From Berberis thunbergii (lineage: Eukaryota > Streptophyta > Magnoliopsida > Ranunculales > Berberidaceae), in contig QNQO01005856.1 of the NCBI GenBank assembly GCA_003290165.1, positions 1 to 64,000 of the forward strand: DNA of 64,000 nucleotides, in the 5' to 3' direction. How positions within the stretch are numbered: the first letter of the stretch is position 1; the number at the start of each line of letters is the position of its first letter. Of the stretch, positions 52,680-64,000 are shown piece after piece. The notes beneath the pieces were generated by a model. That model was not told the origin of the DNA. It did not search any database and saw only the letters and a list, made by a program, of their open reading frames with translations. A program made the translations under genes and the position numbers.

Positions 52680-54538
52680 AATGTTTGGGGTAGCATTTCT
52701 GGAAACCCTCACGAGACTATAACTCGTCCTCTAGAGGTAATCTAGAGGTTTTAAAGCCTTGTTGCACGTTAAGGTAAGTGCAACCGTGATTCCTACGAAA
52801 GTGAGTTAGGATTTTATTCTTTATTTTGTTTTGCTCGAGGACTAGCAAAATATAGGTTTGGGGGTATTTGATATACACGTAATTATTACAAATTATGACC
52901 CTTAATTTATATATGTTAGTGCTTCAATTAATATATTTTATTCTAATTATTTCAATTTTTATGTTTTTGTAGGAATCTGCGCCTGCGCGAACGATAAAAT
53001 CGCATTAAGCAACAAATTTGAGAAAATGATTATTTTGTCGATTCTAGCGGTGGTACAAAAGAGTGGTTCACACATCTAAGCCTAACCCGAATAAGCCATG
53101 GTCCACTTACTTTAACCAAGCCCAAGCCCAAGCCCAGAAAGCTAGAATCCTAAACCCAGCCTAACAAGGAAATAGGGAAACCCTATTTAGGTTTCTCTAT
53201 TGCCTTCTCTTTGAACTCAGCTCTCTTCCACGTTTTCTGGTCTTCCTCTCGTTTCCAGCCACCATCTCCACCTCCACCAAGGCAGAGCCCTGTGTCTCGC
53301 ACCACTAACCAGCCACCGTCATTAACCATCCTGTTTCACAATACAAACATTCGACCTCGCCACCTCACCTCGCCACAGTCCTCTCTGTCCAGAACACAGC
53401 CGCCACAACCATCTCCCTCCATTTCTCTCACCGCCACCATCACTCGAACACCATCGCCACCACCGCGCGCACAACACCGCCGCGAAATAGGGCACCTCCC
53501 TTTTTCGCTCCCTGTTCCTCGCCCTCCTTCCGCTTTCTCTCTTCTCCACGGTACAGGAGCCGATCGGGAGGAGAGAAAGCTCGCGAGGAGCGGAGAACAG
53601 CGGCGGAGCTGGTCGCGTCGCGCTGGAGAAAACGAAGAAGTGGCAGAGCAAATTTCGCGCGGGAAATTTGTTTCTTTGTTTTGAAAAACCGTTCTGGCTA
53701 TTGACACCCCGAGAATTTGTAAGAGCCACCACAGAGCCTATTTAGCTATTTTTCTCGGGATTCGTGCACGTACAGGAAGTGATGGATTCCTCTTTCAGTG
53801 ATGTTGTGACCACCACCACCATGAGTCACTAAACCCCACGCAAGGTGAAGAGGTGAACTCCTAGATGTAACGCACTAAATTAGCATTTGATTCGCTTTAA
53901 GTTTTCACGATGAATAATGATGTTTAATGATTATCACTTTTATTTAATATAGAAATTTATGTTATTTCAGTGAGAATGATATCATAGATTTCTTTGTAGA
54001 TTATTTTTATTCCGGTGATTATCTTTTCTTCTCCATATAAGCTTAGTCACGCTTTTCTTATGTGTGGAATGTTTAAGAATTAATTGATTCTGGTAGGTTA
54101 GTTATATGTGACCGTCATTTATTACGGTATTGTCTCCGGATATATCGTAAGTTTAGGATATCACTATGACAACCTTTGTGTTTTCTTAGAAGAAGTGAAA
54201 TCTAAAATTCATTTACATTAGGGTATATTAATGATTAAAAGATTATTTTTCCGATTAACGTCGTTTGGGATGTGAAACACGTAGTTGAGTCATCATAGCG
54301 AATCAATACTAGTTGTCGCGTGAAGTCTAGGAGGGATTCTTGGAACCTTGTGATTTTTCCAAACTTATTTTCATTAAATTAAATTCAATTTCGTATTTTA
54401 AATTTGTTAGAATTTATTAACTTTAGTTTCGCATAGTTTGTTTTCCTTAACCTTATTTGTAGATCGTTTTTCCTCGTGGGATCGACACCCATTCTTTACT
54501 GCAATTGACCGCGTGTATTGTTTGGGCGTAATCAATCA
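52680..54538 (+). mobile_element. Truncated Gypsy element: 3' tail and one LTR
   Basis: GCTCGAGGACTAGCAAAA followed by the polypurine tract GGTTTGGGGGTATT (52855-52868) is typical of the Tat/Athila 3' tail. The LTR starts TGATATACACG at 52869 and ends near GGGCGTAATCA (54534-54538), with TCCTCGTGGGATCGACACCC before the end. Only one LTR and a short internal part are seen. Lies in CACTA-3 and reads on the + strand. The C-rich block 53220-53680 makes long ORFs on both strands and is LTR sequence. Confidence 0.7.
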
Positions 54539-56280
54539 CCCTTATTTATAGTAATCCATTGAGACAAGAATCTCCTCCCCTACATATCTAATTCTCTAGA
54601 AATCTCCCTCCCTACTGATCTGAAGGAGAGTGTGTTTTAAAGAAGGGGGTAAAATATAAGCGAAACAATAAGACCTTGCCTGTTCTGTGAAGTTTGTGAT
54701 GCCAGAACTGGTGGTCCTAGAAATGTTATTGGCATGCTGAGACTTTTGCAGTGCTACAGCTTGCTTAGTTTTGCACTGCGCCGAGCTTAACAAACTAATG
54801 ATAAAAGATCTTTGAAGATATTGTTAATGGTGACTTAGTAATGGCATTAGGCGATTCTTTTAGTTTTCCATGTGTTTGGTTATGTTGGCCTATCCTTGGA
54901 TGTATTTTCCATCCGATTTCGAACTTATAAAAGTCTCATTATCTCTTATTAATGGGGTTTGGTGATACTAAATGGTCTACTGCAACTACATCTCTTAAGA
55001 TCATCTCCAATCAATATGAGATCATAAAGAATGCCTTAAAAAGAATGTAATTGATGTAGTTTTGGTTGATAAATGAACTTGACCCATTTCTTTTTATGGC
55101 ATGTATACTAACTAGTTCAATTTTAGTGCTTTTTTGAGAAGTAAGTTATCTATGATGTTAAATGGGTTTGCACAAAAAACTTAGGGTTTTTTAAAATGAG
55201 GGGTATAATTTTATAAGGTTGCATGTTAGGTTAATTTATTTTGCTTGCAGATATCATATATTTTTTGCTTATTTATATTTATTTTTGAAGGGAGTACATG
55301 GAGGGAAGATTCCTACTAAGTTAGGAACCTGACATTTCACTGAATAAGTAAATATGAGAGAGGGACAGAGGGTGAAGATATTCAAAACCATACAAAAATG
55401 AAGAAGAGGGTGAGGGAAGCATACAACAAAAATTGGTGGGGAATGGGGTGAAGACATAATAGTTGACATTTTTGTTTTCAACAATTCAATCTTGTATTTT
55501 GGGAAACATGGAAGATTTTTCTATGTCATCATATTAATAAGAAATTATAAAAATTTTGCTATATTGTTTAGCCTTGTTGTATTCCGGTTCCCTGTACTCT
55601 GGTTTTATTTTTGGATCAGTATTGATACTTGATAAGGAAAATCAAATTTTCTCAAGGCCATTTCATATTACTTTTGATAGGCATAGTACACTCTCGACCA
55701 CTAAAGAGTTCTAGAATTCACAATGATTTATTTCTTTACATTACTTTGGTGCTGGTTGATATGAAGAAATGGCGTTACTGCACTATTATATAAGTTATGA
55801 ACTAGTGCACTTTGAAACTATACATTACCACTTTATCTAACGATTGTATGCACGTGTTTCTGTGGTAAAACATCACTATGTTATTTTATTATCTTGGTCT
55901 GCTTCCTCTGATTAAATCCCTTGTTGAGGCCTTTTATTTCTCCATCTTTTGTAGAAATTTAGATCCGTCATGGGACAAAGGTTCCCAGTTGACCAGTTCT
56001 GTGTTGTGGTTGATCCCTGCAGGATTTTCCAAATCTTGGGGAGCTTACTTGAAGGAAGAGTCCACATTTTCTCCTTCAAGAGTCAAGTATAACTGCTTTC
56101 TATCTATCTATATTTGATCTTGTTTCTTTCTTTTGTAAGAGAAGTTAGTTTTGTAGTACTATTTTCTTACTCATTATGTTCGTTATGTTTTGGTCAGGGC
56201 TGAAGAGTCTGGGTAGGCAAGATCACCATCTACATTAAGTACAGGTATGGCTATTGGTAGAAATGACACACGCACCATAT
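54539..56280. other. CACTA-3 internal DNA, mostly unassigned
   Basis: AT-rich. An exon-like block at about 55960-56095 (LTSSVLWLIPAGFSKSWGAY in one open frame) is not recognised. Confidence 0.35.
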
Positions 56281-56300
56281 AATATTGTTTTGTGTTTCAG

Positions 56301-56475
56301 ATGCAGATTCCATGGCTGGTTGTCAGCGGCACTGCTTGCAGCTGCCACAAGTGCCGTAAAAAAGGCAGCAGAGGTGGCTCAGGTCAAAGCTGCCCCAGAT
56401 GCAATCAAATTAGAAGGTTTGACATCTGACTCCTGTTATAGATTGAAAGTGGATGCTGATGGCGACATTGAATAA
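56301..56475 (+). other. Unidentified captured exon in CACTA-3
   Basis: An open block ending in a stop reads AALLAAATSAVKKAAEVAQV then KAAPDAIKLEGLTSDSCYRL. Codon use and AG boundary look coding. Parent gene not recognised. Confidence 0.4.
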
Positions 56476-57032
56476 ATAAATAAAACAAATTTTGATTGTC
56501 CTACCTTTTTGTTCCCAATGCTTTGATAATACCCTGAATGGCTCATGATGTTGAAGCCAATTTTCATGTTTGTGCTGAAAATGACTGTTGCTTGTAGAGT
56601 TAGAGCTGGATGGTAAAAGTGGAGGTGTACGGTAAAATGACTAATTGAAAATCTTTTATGAGCTAGAGAAGTAGGACTAATTGTAATTACAGGGTTGAAT
56701 GTTGTGCAAGTGAGAAATGTGTCCTGAAATGGAGTAACTCAAATAGTTGATGGACACTGGTAGCATCCCGTGAAAATTTATATGCTCAAGCTAATTCTTA
56801 GACTAATGTCTGGTTTAGGTGTTATTTTTTTTTTCATTTTGCACTGTGCTTACACTTACTTACTGTGCTTACATTGTTAGAGTAATTTCTTTCTACTGTA
56901 TTTAAACTTTTCAAGTCTTGTTTAGATGCCACACTTCTGAAATCTAGTCACTTGTTGTTGTGCTACTTCCTTGTTTAAAATATATATGCTTATTCTTTTG
57001 CTCTCTGTTTACTTATGGGCATATTCTCATGC

Positions 57033-57288
57033 AGATAGGAGCATTGGAGTAAAGAAACTTAAATCTTCCGGTGAAGACGAGCCTCGCTTGCACCTTGTTG
57101 GTTGTTTGATTTTCCCTCAAAAGGGAGATATAGACCACATGCAATGAGGCATCAGGAAGTGATCCCGATGGGGATCTTTACTTTGTTACATGGGATCAAA
57201 TCTTATACCTCCTAGCAAGAGAAGTTGGCCACCCATGGATTCTTCTCCAGTAGAAGAGAAAGGGTTGCCTCGTAATGTTACTCATAAG
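57033..57288 (+). pseudogene. Captured RDR6-like RNA-dependent RNA polymerase exon
   Basis: RDR6 makes double-stranded RNA for secondary siRNAs. The block reads GCLIFPQKGDIDHMQ, a frame break, then EASGSDPDGDLYFVTWD and NLIPPSKRSWPPMDSSPVEE. It includes the catalytic DxDGD signature (family DLDGD; here DPDGD with all three Asp kept). A stop at HMQ* and further frame shifts exclude a working product. It ends at an AAG|GTACAC donor. SKRSWPPM favours the RDR6 clade over RDR1/2. Confidence 0.82.
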
Positions 57289-57392
57289 GTACACTTCTAA
57301 CCCAATTCGGTGCTTCCTGCTACTTTATGTAAATTTTTGTCTTTGGCAAAGGTTTGGATGAAAGAGTGTATTTTACTCAAAAAAAAAGAGGA

Positions 57393-57559
57393 ATTCTAAA
57401 TGTCGAGGAAACGGGAGAGGGAAGGGACGTGGCGGGGTGGGGACGTCCACCCTCGCTCGAGATGCGTGCACAAAAAATGTCAGCATGCATCCCGAGCGGG
57501 GTGGACGGTCCCCACCCCGCCACGTGCCTCCCCTCGCCCGTTTCCTTGCTGTGTAGAAT
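57393..57559. mobile_element. Fold-back MITE, copy 2 (about 167 bp)
   Basis: Left arm ATTCTAAATGTCGAGGAAAC; right arm GTTTCCTTGCTGTGTAGAAT. Inner complementary GC-rich arms (GACGTGGCGGGGTGGGGAC) form a long hairpin. Same end sequence as 26631-26800, with diverged arms. Confidence 0.75.
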
Positions 57560-59750
57560 CACTCAAAAAGAAATATCCACGTAGAATAATGTAGGACATA
57601 GTCCAAAAGTCCTCATATAGTGTTGTTGGAAATTTAGACATCAACTGTAATTCCTTTCTTCGAAAGCTTTTATGTATTTTGTTGAGAGGATGTATCTTTG
57701 TGGTTGATTTCCTTGATGCAATTAGAGGTATCAGCTGGAATTTCTCAAAATATTGATTCTGGTCCATGGTATCAATAGTTTATTTAAGATATTTATCCAT
57801 GGTTTCTAAAGCACGGTGCTTTAGAATGCTTGATTTGGGAGCCTATTCAGTTTTTATTTCACATTCAGGATATATGATACTGGAAAAGACAGAAATGGCA
57901 ATAGAAATCGTTTTAGCATTCACAAATAGGAAAATGTACTAAAGTGCTCTGCAGTAAAACAACTTGAAATTAAAGTTTTAGATCAATACATCCAAAACAC
58001 TAAATTCCATCAATATTGTTAGACACTTGAATTGCTGATTTGCTATATATAACAGACTTTCTCCCGTGTTCATTGCTATGCTCGAGCAGTAGCTACAATA
58101 GTTTTGTAATTATCATCTGCTGGATTATTTTCCTTTTGATTCTACATTATGTTACATTCTGTGTTTGTATCCCTTACCTTTTGATTCTACACTACTTCTG
58201 GTATGTAATTTTGGATTAGTAGTTTTAACATTATACTGGTTTTTGATGCATTTCCTTATGATTTAGTTATGTTTTTGTTCTGTAGTAACAGATGCTTCTC
58301 AGAATGGTTAAAAAGGTCTCAGAATTCCAAAATGTCATTGAACTGTTCATTCTGTTGGAAGTAACCAATTCTTGTTTGATATTGCAGAGGTATTTTTCCC
58401 AAGTTCTTTGCATGACCAGTTAGATAATAATGAAACCTTCATACTTTGCTTTACCCCATATGTTTTTCTGACCATGATTCATGAACATCCATTGTTTTAT
58501 TTTGTTGAATTTACTAGTTCCTCTGCACCTTATAAACATGGCAGTTCCTGTTTTGATGTGTATGCTGTAGATTTGCATTGAAGTGCTCTACTCCTCTTGA
58601 CATTTACTTGAGGGTTTTTAACATTTTGAGGGCAGTTCCTGTTTTGATGAATTGATCTCGTGTCTCTTGTACTGGTTTCGGCTTTTGACACCTAAGTGGG
58701 AAATTACTTGAACTTCCATGCCATGTCTGAATACCACCATTCTATCATTTATGATGTCTATTGCTTAATGAACTTACTCCATTCATCCTATGATAGGATT
58801 CCTATCTTTAATTTGAATTAGGAAAAGAGACATTTTAATTTAATAATTTTGGAAATATAATAGGTTGTAAATGAGGCAGACGGGATTATTCTTATATTTG
58901 TTTTCCTTGGTATATCCCAAATATAGAAGGGCTAGAAATAGAAAATATAACCATCATCTTAGACTGTTTTATACTCTATTTGGGCTTTGCATGCCAAATT
59001 ACATTAGCTGATCAGTTCATTTTGTTCGACATAATTATCTTTGGTTGTTACCCTACTAACAATGAAGATAAACACTCGAACAAAAACGACAACTTAAATG
59101 AAAAGCTTAACAATGTAACTGATTGACCTAGCTTGATATTGTAATCAACAATTTTCTTCGTTGTCATCTTTGTTTCTTTCACCAATATTTGGTTTCTATA
59201 TTCAGTTGGTTTCTCTATTCACATTAGTTCTGTTCTGAGGAAATCACGCAAGTCTGGTTTATTTTGACAGTTAATACATCTGCAGACTCACATGTCCCAT
59301 TTGTTAGTCTAGCCAACCTTTGTTGTCTAGTATCACTTTAGGCCGACCGAAATCATTAGCATTTCATCAACCTCCTGATGAACTTTTACTGTCCTTGATT
59401 TTTGACTTTGTGATTTCTAGCTCTTGTTAGTTCAGGTGTATAGTTTCCAATCGGCAAAGCTCATTATTATACCGTGTGCTGTGCTCCACATGCGAATGTC
59501 TGTAATGGAGTCTAGATTGTCTACACCTGGATGGACAGTTTGAGATTCTCCATTATCAGTGACATGAATATTAAATGGTGTCACTTTAAATAACCTAGGA
59601 GACCCCATTGAAAAGAAACTTGGAATTCGACGCTGGATAATTTGGATTTTATGCTTAGCATTTATACAATCTAAATTCTTTGTTGTGATATATACCTTCA
59701 GATTCCTAGGTAGATTTGTTGTTTTTTTCATTTATGGCCAAATTGAATTC
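57560..59750. other. CACTA-3 internal DNA, nothing recognised
   Basis: AT-rich and intron-like; small ORFs only. Confidence 0.4.
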
Positions 59751-60020
59751 TGCAGGTCGAATTGTGTTTTGCAAGTGGAGCATAATGGCAAAGAGTCCTG
59801 GCAAGGTGCTGTCTTGGCTTGGGACAAAGTTGTTTTGCTCTGTTTCTGTTCAGAAACAGGGCAGCGATGGCTGGAAGGTGCAAGGCGCAGGCGCAAAGGA
59901 ATTGGCTGCAGTTGCTCTATTTTTCAAGGAAAAACACAGCAGGTCTGTTGTGTTTGTTTCGAGGAAAAATAGAGCAGGGTGACTATGTTTTATGGGCAAG
60001 GAGCGTTTGCTTTAGCTAGA
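59751..60020 (+). other. GC-richer block with overlapping ORFs
   Basis: Three overlapping frames of 66-95 codons are open (for example KQGSDGWKVQGAGAKELAAV). The overlap and lack of motifs make the true frame unclear. It may be a captured exon or low-complexity DNA. Confidence 0.3.
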
Positions 60021-61310
60021 GAGCAGCAGGTCAGTTTAAAGTTTGTTGTTTCTTGCTTTGTCTTGTTAAACAAAAGAATGCAGCCATTCTCCAAAATAGG
60101 TGATTTTACACATTCTATTCAAATTTATAACATTCAGGCATTCACATCATTTCAGAATTATTTTCATTGATAAATGCACTGAGTTACAAAAACTAAACCA
60201 TGAAATTTACATAAGATTCTAAACTAAATATACTACATAAACTAGAAGTAGTTTAACTGATAAAAGTAGCCTGAAGAGGATTTGTTATTTGTAATGAACA
60301 CTAATAAAAGAGTTGGATATTTTTATGAACATATATGTTCATATTTTGGTAGATTGTCGGTTCTGGTTTGTTTCTATAACTGGGCTCATATCTCTCAAAT
60401 CTATGTAACTTTGCAACTTAATAGTAGAATTGTTTTATAGACTAGGATGTGTTCCTCCCTATGATAATTGAAGCGAAACTAATTTAGTGGACAGTAAACA
60501 CTTTGCTTCATTAAGATTTAGTCGACTGCTAGCTGCTACTTATTGGTGTTTATAAATGATGTTATAGAAGTTTCAATTAATCATTTAGACTATTGCTATC
60601 AATGTAAAGCTATTGAAATATAGAGATCAGTTAGTTCTGCGTTAATGCAGTTATGTGATAAGATAAAGTTCTTACGATATGTTATGCTCGTAAACAAGCT
60701 TCATTATTTCAGTAACTTACCTCTTTTTGTACAGGTAATGTAGGGTAACAATGTAATCCACAGTCTTCATATTTAAGAGGCATCGTCTCTTCTACGTCCT
60801 TGTGATGACAGTGACGCAAACTCTAGTTTTTTAACCTTTTGTTTTGATCACTTGAGATCTTGCTATATACCAATTCAAGGGTTTCAGTTTCAGTTCTTTC
60901 TTTTCTTTTCCTCTGTTTGACTATCTTGAAGACATATTGCCTTTCAAAAAAAAAATCTTGAAGACATATTGCCAAAAATCCTGATTAAATAATAATCATA
61001 ATATTATAATAACAATAACTGTGGAATAAATCATAATATTATATTGGTCATACATATTACTTCACTGAAATTTTACTGTTTTTGCATCTTCAACACTTTT
61101 TTTTTCCGTTGTTTGCGATTGTTCATCTGCTTTAGCTTCAATGCGGTTTCGCTATTCAGTTCATGTAGGTCTTTGAACTTGATCGAGTTGATATATTGAG
61201 ATGGGTTTTTGGTTTATTTTTTTATATTTTATTTTCATGATTTTAAATTTACACTCTGTGGGATTTGGCACTTGTAATGAATTGAACAGGTGATCCTTGT
61301 TTCTTTTTCA
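60021..61310. other. CACTA-3 internal DNA, nothing recognised
   Basis: AT-rich sequence. A short direct duplication (TCTTGAAGACATATTGCC) occurs at about 60925-60973. Confidence 0.35.
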
Positions 61311-61650
61311 GCTCAAGTGGTTGTTTCATACTGGGGAGATGGTGTTCTCATTGATTGGAAGCTGGGAAGGTTGTCTGATTACCAAGATTAAGAGAATGGT
61401 AAATTTTCCAAAGAGCTGCCAGTGTTTTCATCATTTTCATCATCAGCTTTGGTTTATTAGCAATCTTTATAGGTCATGTTTGTCTGTCATTGAGTACTAA
61501 CTAATTTTTATACTGCAGGGCTCTGAAGGTCTGAGCCAGCACGGGCAGCAGTATGTTGGACAGGAGAATGCGCATACATTGCTTGTTTCTGGGGTGCAAA
61601 GTGTGTCGTTGTATCAACCATCACCGGTGCCATATACAAGCAACTCCAAG
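61311..61650 (+). pseudogene. Exon-like blocks near the right end, one shared with CACTA-1
   Basis: 61519-61650 is an open 44-codon AG/GT-bounded block (GSEGLSQHGQQYVGQENAHT then LLVSGVQSVSLYQPSPVPYT), the intact version of 19680-19810. A preceding AG/GT-bounded block at 61311-61399 (LKWLFHTGEMVFSLIGSWEG) is not obvious in CACTA-1. Parent gene unknown. Confidence 0.5.
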
Positions 61651-62079
61651 GTGCTGCATTCTCATCATTTTTAGTATATTGAACAAGCAACTACCGAAAG
61701 AAATGGGGCCTGTTCCTAAGGGCATCAATGTATTTTCTTACATTATAATTAGGTGGATTTGTATTGTTGGAAAAAACATAGAGAAATTCTTTTGTTTTAG
61801 ATGCGAGCGAAACATGATATAACAAGGTTCCATTTGTTCAGGTTAATCCTGTTATTGTACATTAGTGCTATTTGTTTACATGTTTTGGTTTGGCGTCAAA
61901 AATTGACAAGTTCCTTTTTACGGTTGATTTTGTATTTTTCTAGCATATAGTTTGTGGAATCTTATTCGTGCCGGAGGCATGACACAAACCATAGTAAGGA
62001 CTGATTTTGCAGGTGCCACGGCAGTGATTTTGCTGCAGCAGCAAAAAAAATATAAAAATTATTTTTTCGATTATATTAA

Positions 62080-62672
62080 TTTGCAACGGTTTGAAACCGT
62101 TGCAACAAACATTTTTTTTTGAATTTTGTTTTAACTGCCAACGGCTTACAACCGTGGTTGCATCTTGCCACGGCTAGAAACCGTGGGCTTTGTTCATCAG
62201 TTGCCATGGCTTAAAACCGTGGCCATGAATTGACATGGCTAAAAACCGTTGCTATGACGTTTGCCACGGTTTATTTCTCACTGTTTAGCCACGGCTTACA
62301 ACCGTGGCCAGGGTTAGCCACGTCTTAAAATTGTGGCTACCTTGTTAGCCACGGTTTAAAACCGTTGCTATTATCCATACTTTATCACGGCTTAAAACCG
62401 TGGCTATTGTTGCCACGGCTACAAACCGTTGCTATTGTTCTTGCAACGGTTTAAAACCGTGGCTAAATGCTGAAATTCACCACCCTTGCTCAAGCATAAA
62501 ACCGTTGCCACAATGTTTAGCAAAGGTTTATAGCCGTTACAAGGAATTTCGTGACGCCTCTGTAGCCCACGGCTCTTAGCCGTGACAATGGGTTACGCCC
62601 ACGGCTCTTAGCCGTGACAATGGGTTACGCCCACGGTTTAGAACCGTTGCTAATGGGGATTTTGGTGTAGTG
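62080..62672. repeat. CACTA-3 right subterminal array and TIR
   Basis: Palindromic units as in CACTA-1. Near the end a 32-bp unit, GCCCACGGCTCTTAGCCGTG plus CAATGGGTTAC-like sequence, is tandemly doubled (about 62566-62630). Confidence 0.9.
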
Positions 62673-64000
62673 GATCAGATGGAGAAGCGACCAGCTTTGA
62701 CTCGAACGGGGATGCGACAACACTCGAATCAGACATTTGTACCTGATTTTCAACTTGTTTTCCACTCCTAAGGGTAGTAATAAGTTTGACATCTTCATTG
62801 CAGAGCTCATATGTGCTACCAATTATGAATTTACCCTTTGGTTTTTTAACATGTTGACTAGGAAATCTTCTCAGCTCTCTCTCGTGGAATGCCTTAGCAA
62901 TCTGACTCACAATTATCTCAAGGTTATTGATGACTTGAGATTGGTGTTGAGTCGTGGCTTTTAACTCTGATATAGCCTGCGAATTCTGCTCAAGCATATT
63001 TTCTGTGCGTTGCATAAAACGATTTAAATTTTCCTCTAAACTAGATGTGTTGGATTGAGGAACTTGGTTAAATTGAAGCTTAACATGGCTAGGGGCTTGA
63101 GGAGCCTGGGAAATAATAGGTCCTCCATGGTGTGGGCCATTGGCCTAGGAAAGATTTAGACGTTTGGCTAAATCTGTGTTGTAATAGTTGGATTGTGGAT
63201 TATTATAGGTCATCTAATATCATTAAAAACATTGACTTGCTCAACAAAAATGCAGGATAATTATTTTGCAAATGACAATCAGCTGTGGAATGATTAGGAT
63301 TCAAACATGCGACACAAACCTCAGATGAAACATTCGTGGGAGGTGGGGTTCATTCCTATCCAAAATTGCATCAATTTTTTGAGCCATGGTCATAACAATT
63401 GCTTTTAGCTTTGAAGAAAAAGAGGAAAGAACATATGTATCCTAACTTCATATATACCACCCTCACTCTTATCATATTCCTTTATCGAATAATCCCATTG
63501 TTGAGAATTTTTAAATAGAGTTTAAAAAATGTCTTAAATCTCATTAGTGATCCACCACTAGTGGCACCTATGTTGGTTTTTAGGGGTTAACGTGTTTTCG
63601 AAGTATTGAAATCAACACCACTTAACAATGAGTTCATTGAACTTTTCCCAACATTCATAAAAATGTTCACCATTTTTTTTATTGAAAATTTGAAATACCT
63701 CTTCGGATGGCATTTGTTTTATGATTGGGGAAATATTTTGACAAAAACTTTCTTGACGAAGCATTTCAAGTTGTGATGGTTTCTATCTTTAAATAATTTA
63801 ACCACATCTTCACCTTATATTTTAGAGAAAGGGGAACAACCTAAGATGGACTGAATCATCTGAAGAGTTTAGTACTTAAGGGTAGCATAGATGTTAAGAA
63901 ATTCTTTGACGTGGAGATATGGATCTTATTTTTCAAAACCATAGAAGAAAGACAAAAGATGAATGATGGATGGTTTAAGGTCAAAACTATTTGCAGTTGT
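62673..64000 (-). pseudogene. Gypsy gag remnant
   Basis: On the - strand 63015-62673 is open and reads MQRTENMLEQNSQAISELKA, VINNLEIIVSQIAKAFHERE and RRFPSQHVKKPKGKF, a coiled-coil-forming Tat/Athila gag segment. Upstream (63050-64000) gag continues with many stops, including a nucleocapsid-like CVACLNPNHSTADC. CACTA-3 interrupts it after VASPSD. The 5' LTR is beyond the window. Confidence 0.8.

Larger units (their letters stand above)
51109..62672 (+). mobile_element. CACTA-3: 11.6-kb element without transposase
   Basis: Ends are CACTACACCAAAAGGCC and GGGGATTTTGGTGTAGTG, with palindrome arrays inside. The left leader and the right 1.2 kb match CACTA-1. The interior has no TNP2 or TNPA, but carries a Gypsy LTR, an RDR6-like fragment, a MITE and unidentified exons. 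The flanking triplets are TGT and GAT, so no exact duplication is seen. The flanks still join in one gag reading frame on the - strand, so the insertion site itself is credible. Confidence 0.9.

Noticed and set aside
53211..53732. ORFs of 123-157 codons on both strands
   Set aside because: They lie inside a Gypsy LTR, in its C-rich block; both strands are open and no domain is seen.
59432..59731. 99-codon - strand ORF
   Set aside because: AT-rich with no motif and no sign of splice or start context; likely chance.

Overview
This is a stretch of plant nuclear DNA, AT-rich and made almost wholly of transposable elements. I found no complete host gene. The plant signature comes from GT-AG introns, plant-specific families (MLO, AKT-type K+ channel, ARF, oxidosqualene cyclase, chloroplast biotin carboxylase, PDR/ABCG), CACTA/En-Spm and hAT transposons, a tRNA-type SINE and a Tat/Athila-like Ty3/Gypsy retrotransposon. 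It is an angiosperm; I cannot name the species.

Layout. (1) 1-29266 is a mosaic of partial host-gene copies, all on the + strand: plastid biotin carboxylase (553-1361 and 21350-21930), oxidosqualene cyclase (23665-24457), nucleoside diphosphate kinase III (24457-26469) and an At1g32220-like Rossmann protein (27054-27890). It ends at a CACTA-type terminus at 29266, so it is probably the cargo of one gene-capturing CACTA element (CACTA-4) whose left end is off the window. (2) Inside a biotin carboxylase intron sits CACTA-1 (1882-20942, 19.06 kb, TSD TAA). It has a nearly intact TNP2-type transposase (two nonsense codons), an open TNPA-like gene and fragments of at least eight host genes. (3) 29267-34162 holds a SINE piece, a TRIM and a hAT element that carries part of an auxin response factor gene. 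(4) From 34163 to beyond 64000 lies a decayed Ty3/Gypsy element on the - strand. CACTA-2 (39023-49734, TSD CCC) is inserted in its integrase and CACTA-3 (51109-62672) in its gag.

CACTA-1, -2 and -3 share the terminus CACTACACCAAAA and long subterminal arrays of roughly 20-bp palindromes built from AACGG/CCGTT and CACGG/CCGTG arms. Only CACTA-1 encodes transposition proteins; CACTA-2 and -3 would depend on it or on relatives. CACTA-2 carries pieces of a GH1 beta-glucosidase, an AKT1-like channel, DDI1, an ABC1-kinase/beta-lactamase protein, ORC6 and a PDR transporter. CACTA-3 carries a piece of an RDR6-like RNA polymerase and a lone Gypsy LTR. CACTA-1 and CACTA-3 share both ends and one exon-like block. 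CACTA-2 and CACTA-4 share a block just inside the right end although their termini and palindromes differ.

The most notable feature is repeated gene-fragment capture with fusions inside exons (MCM7 to FAM135 near 14891; cyclase to NDPK near 24457). All identifications come from reading translations; no database search was run.
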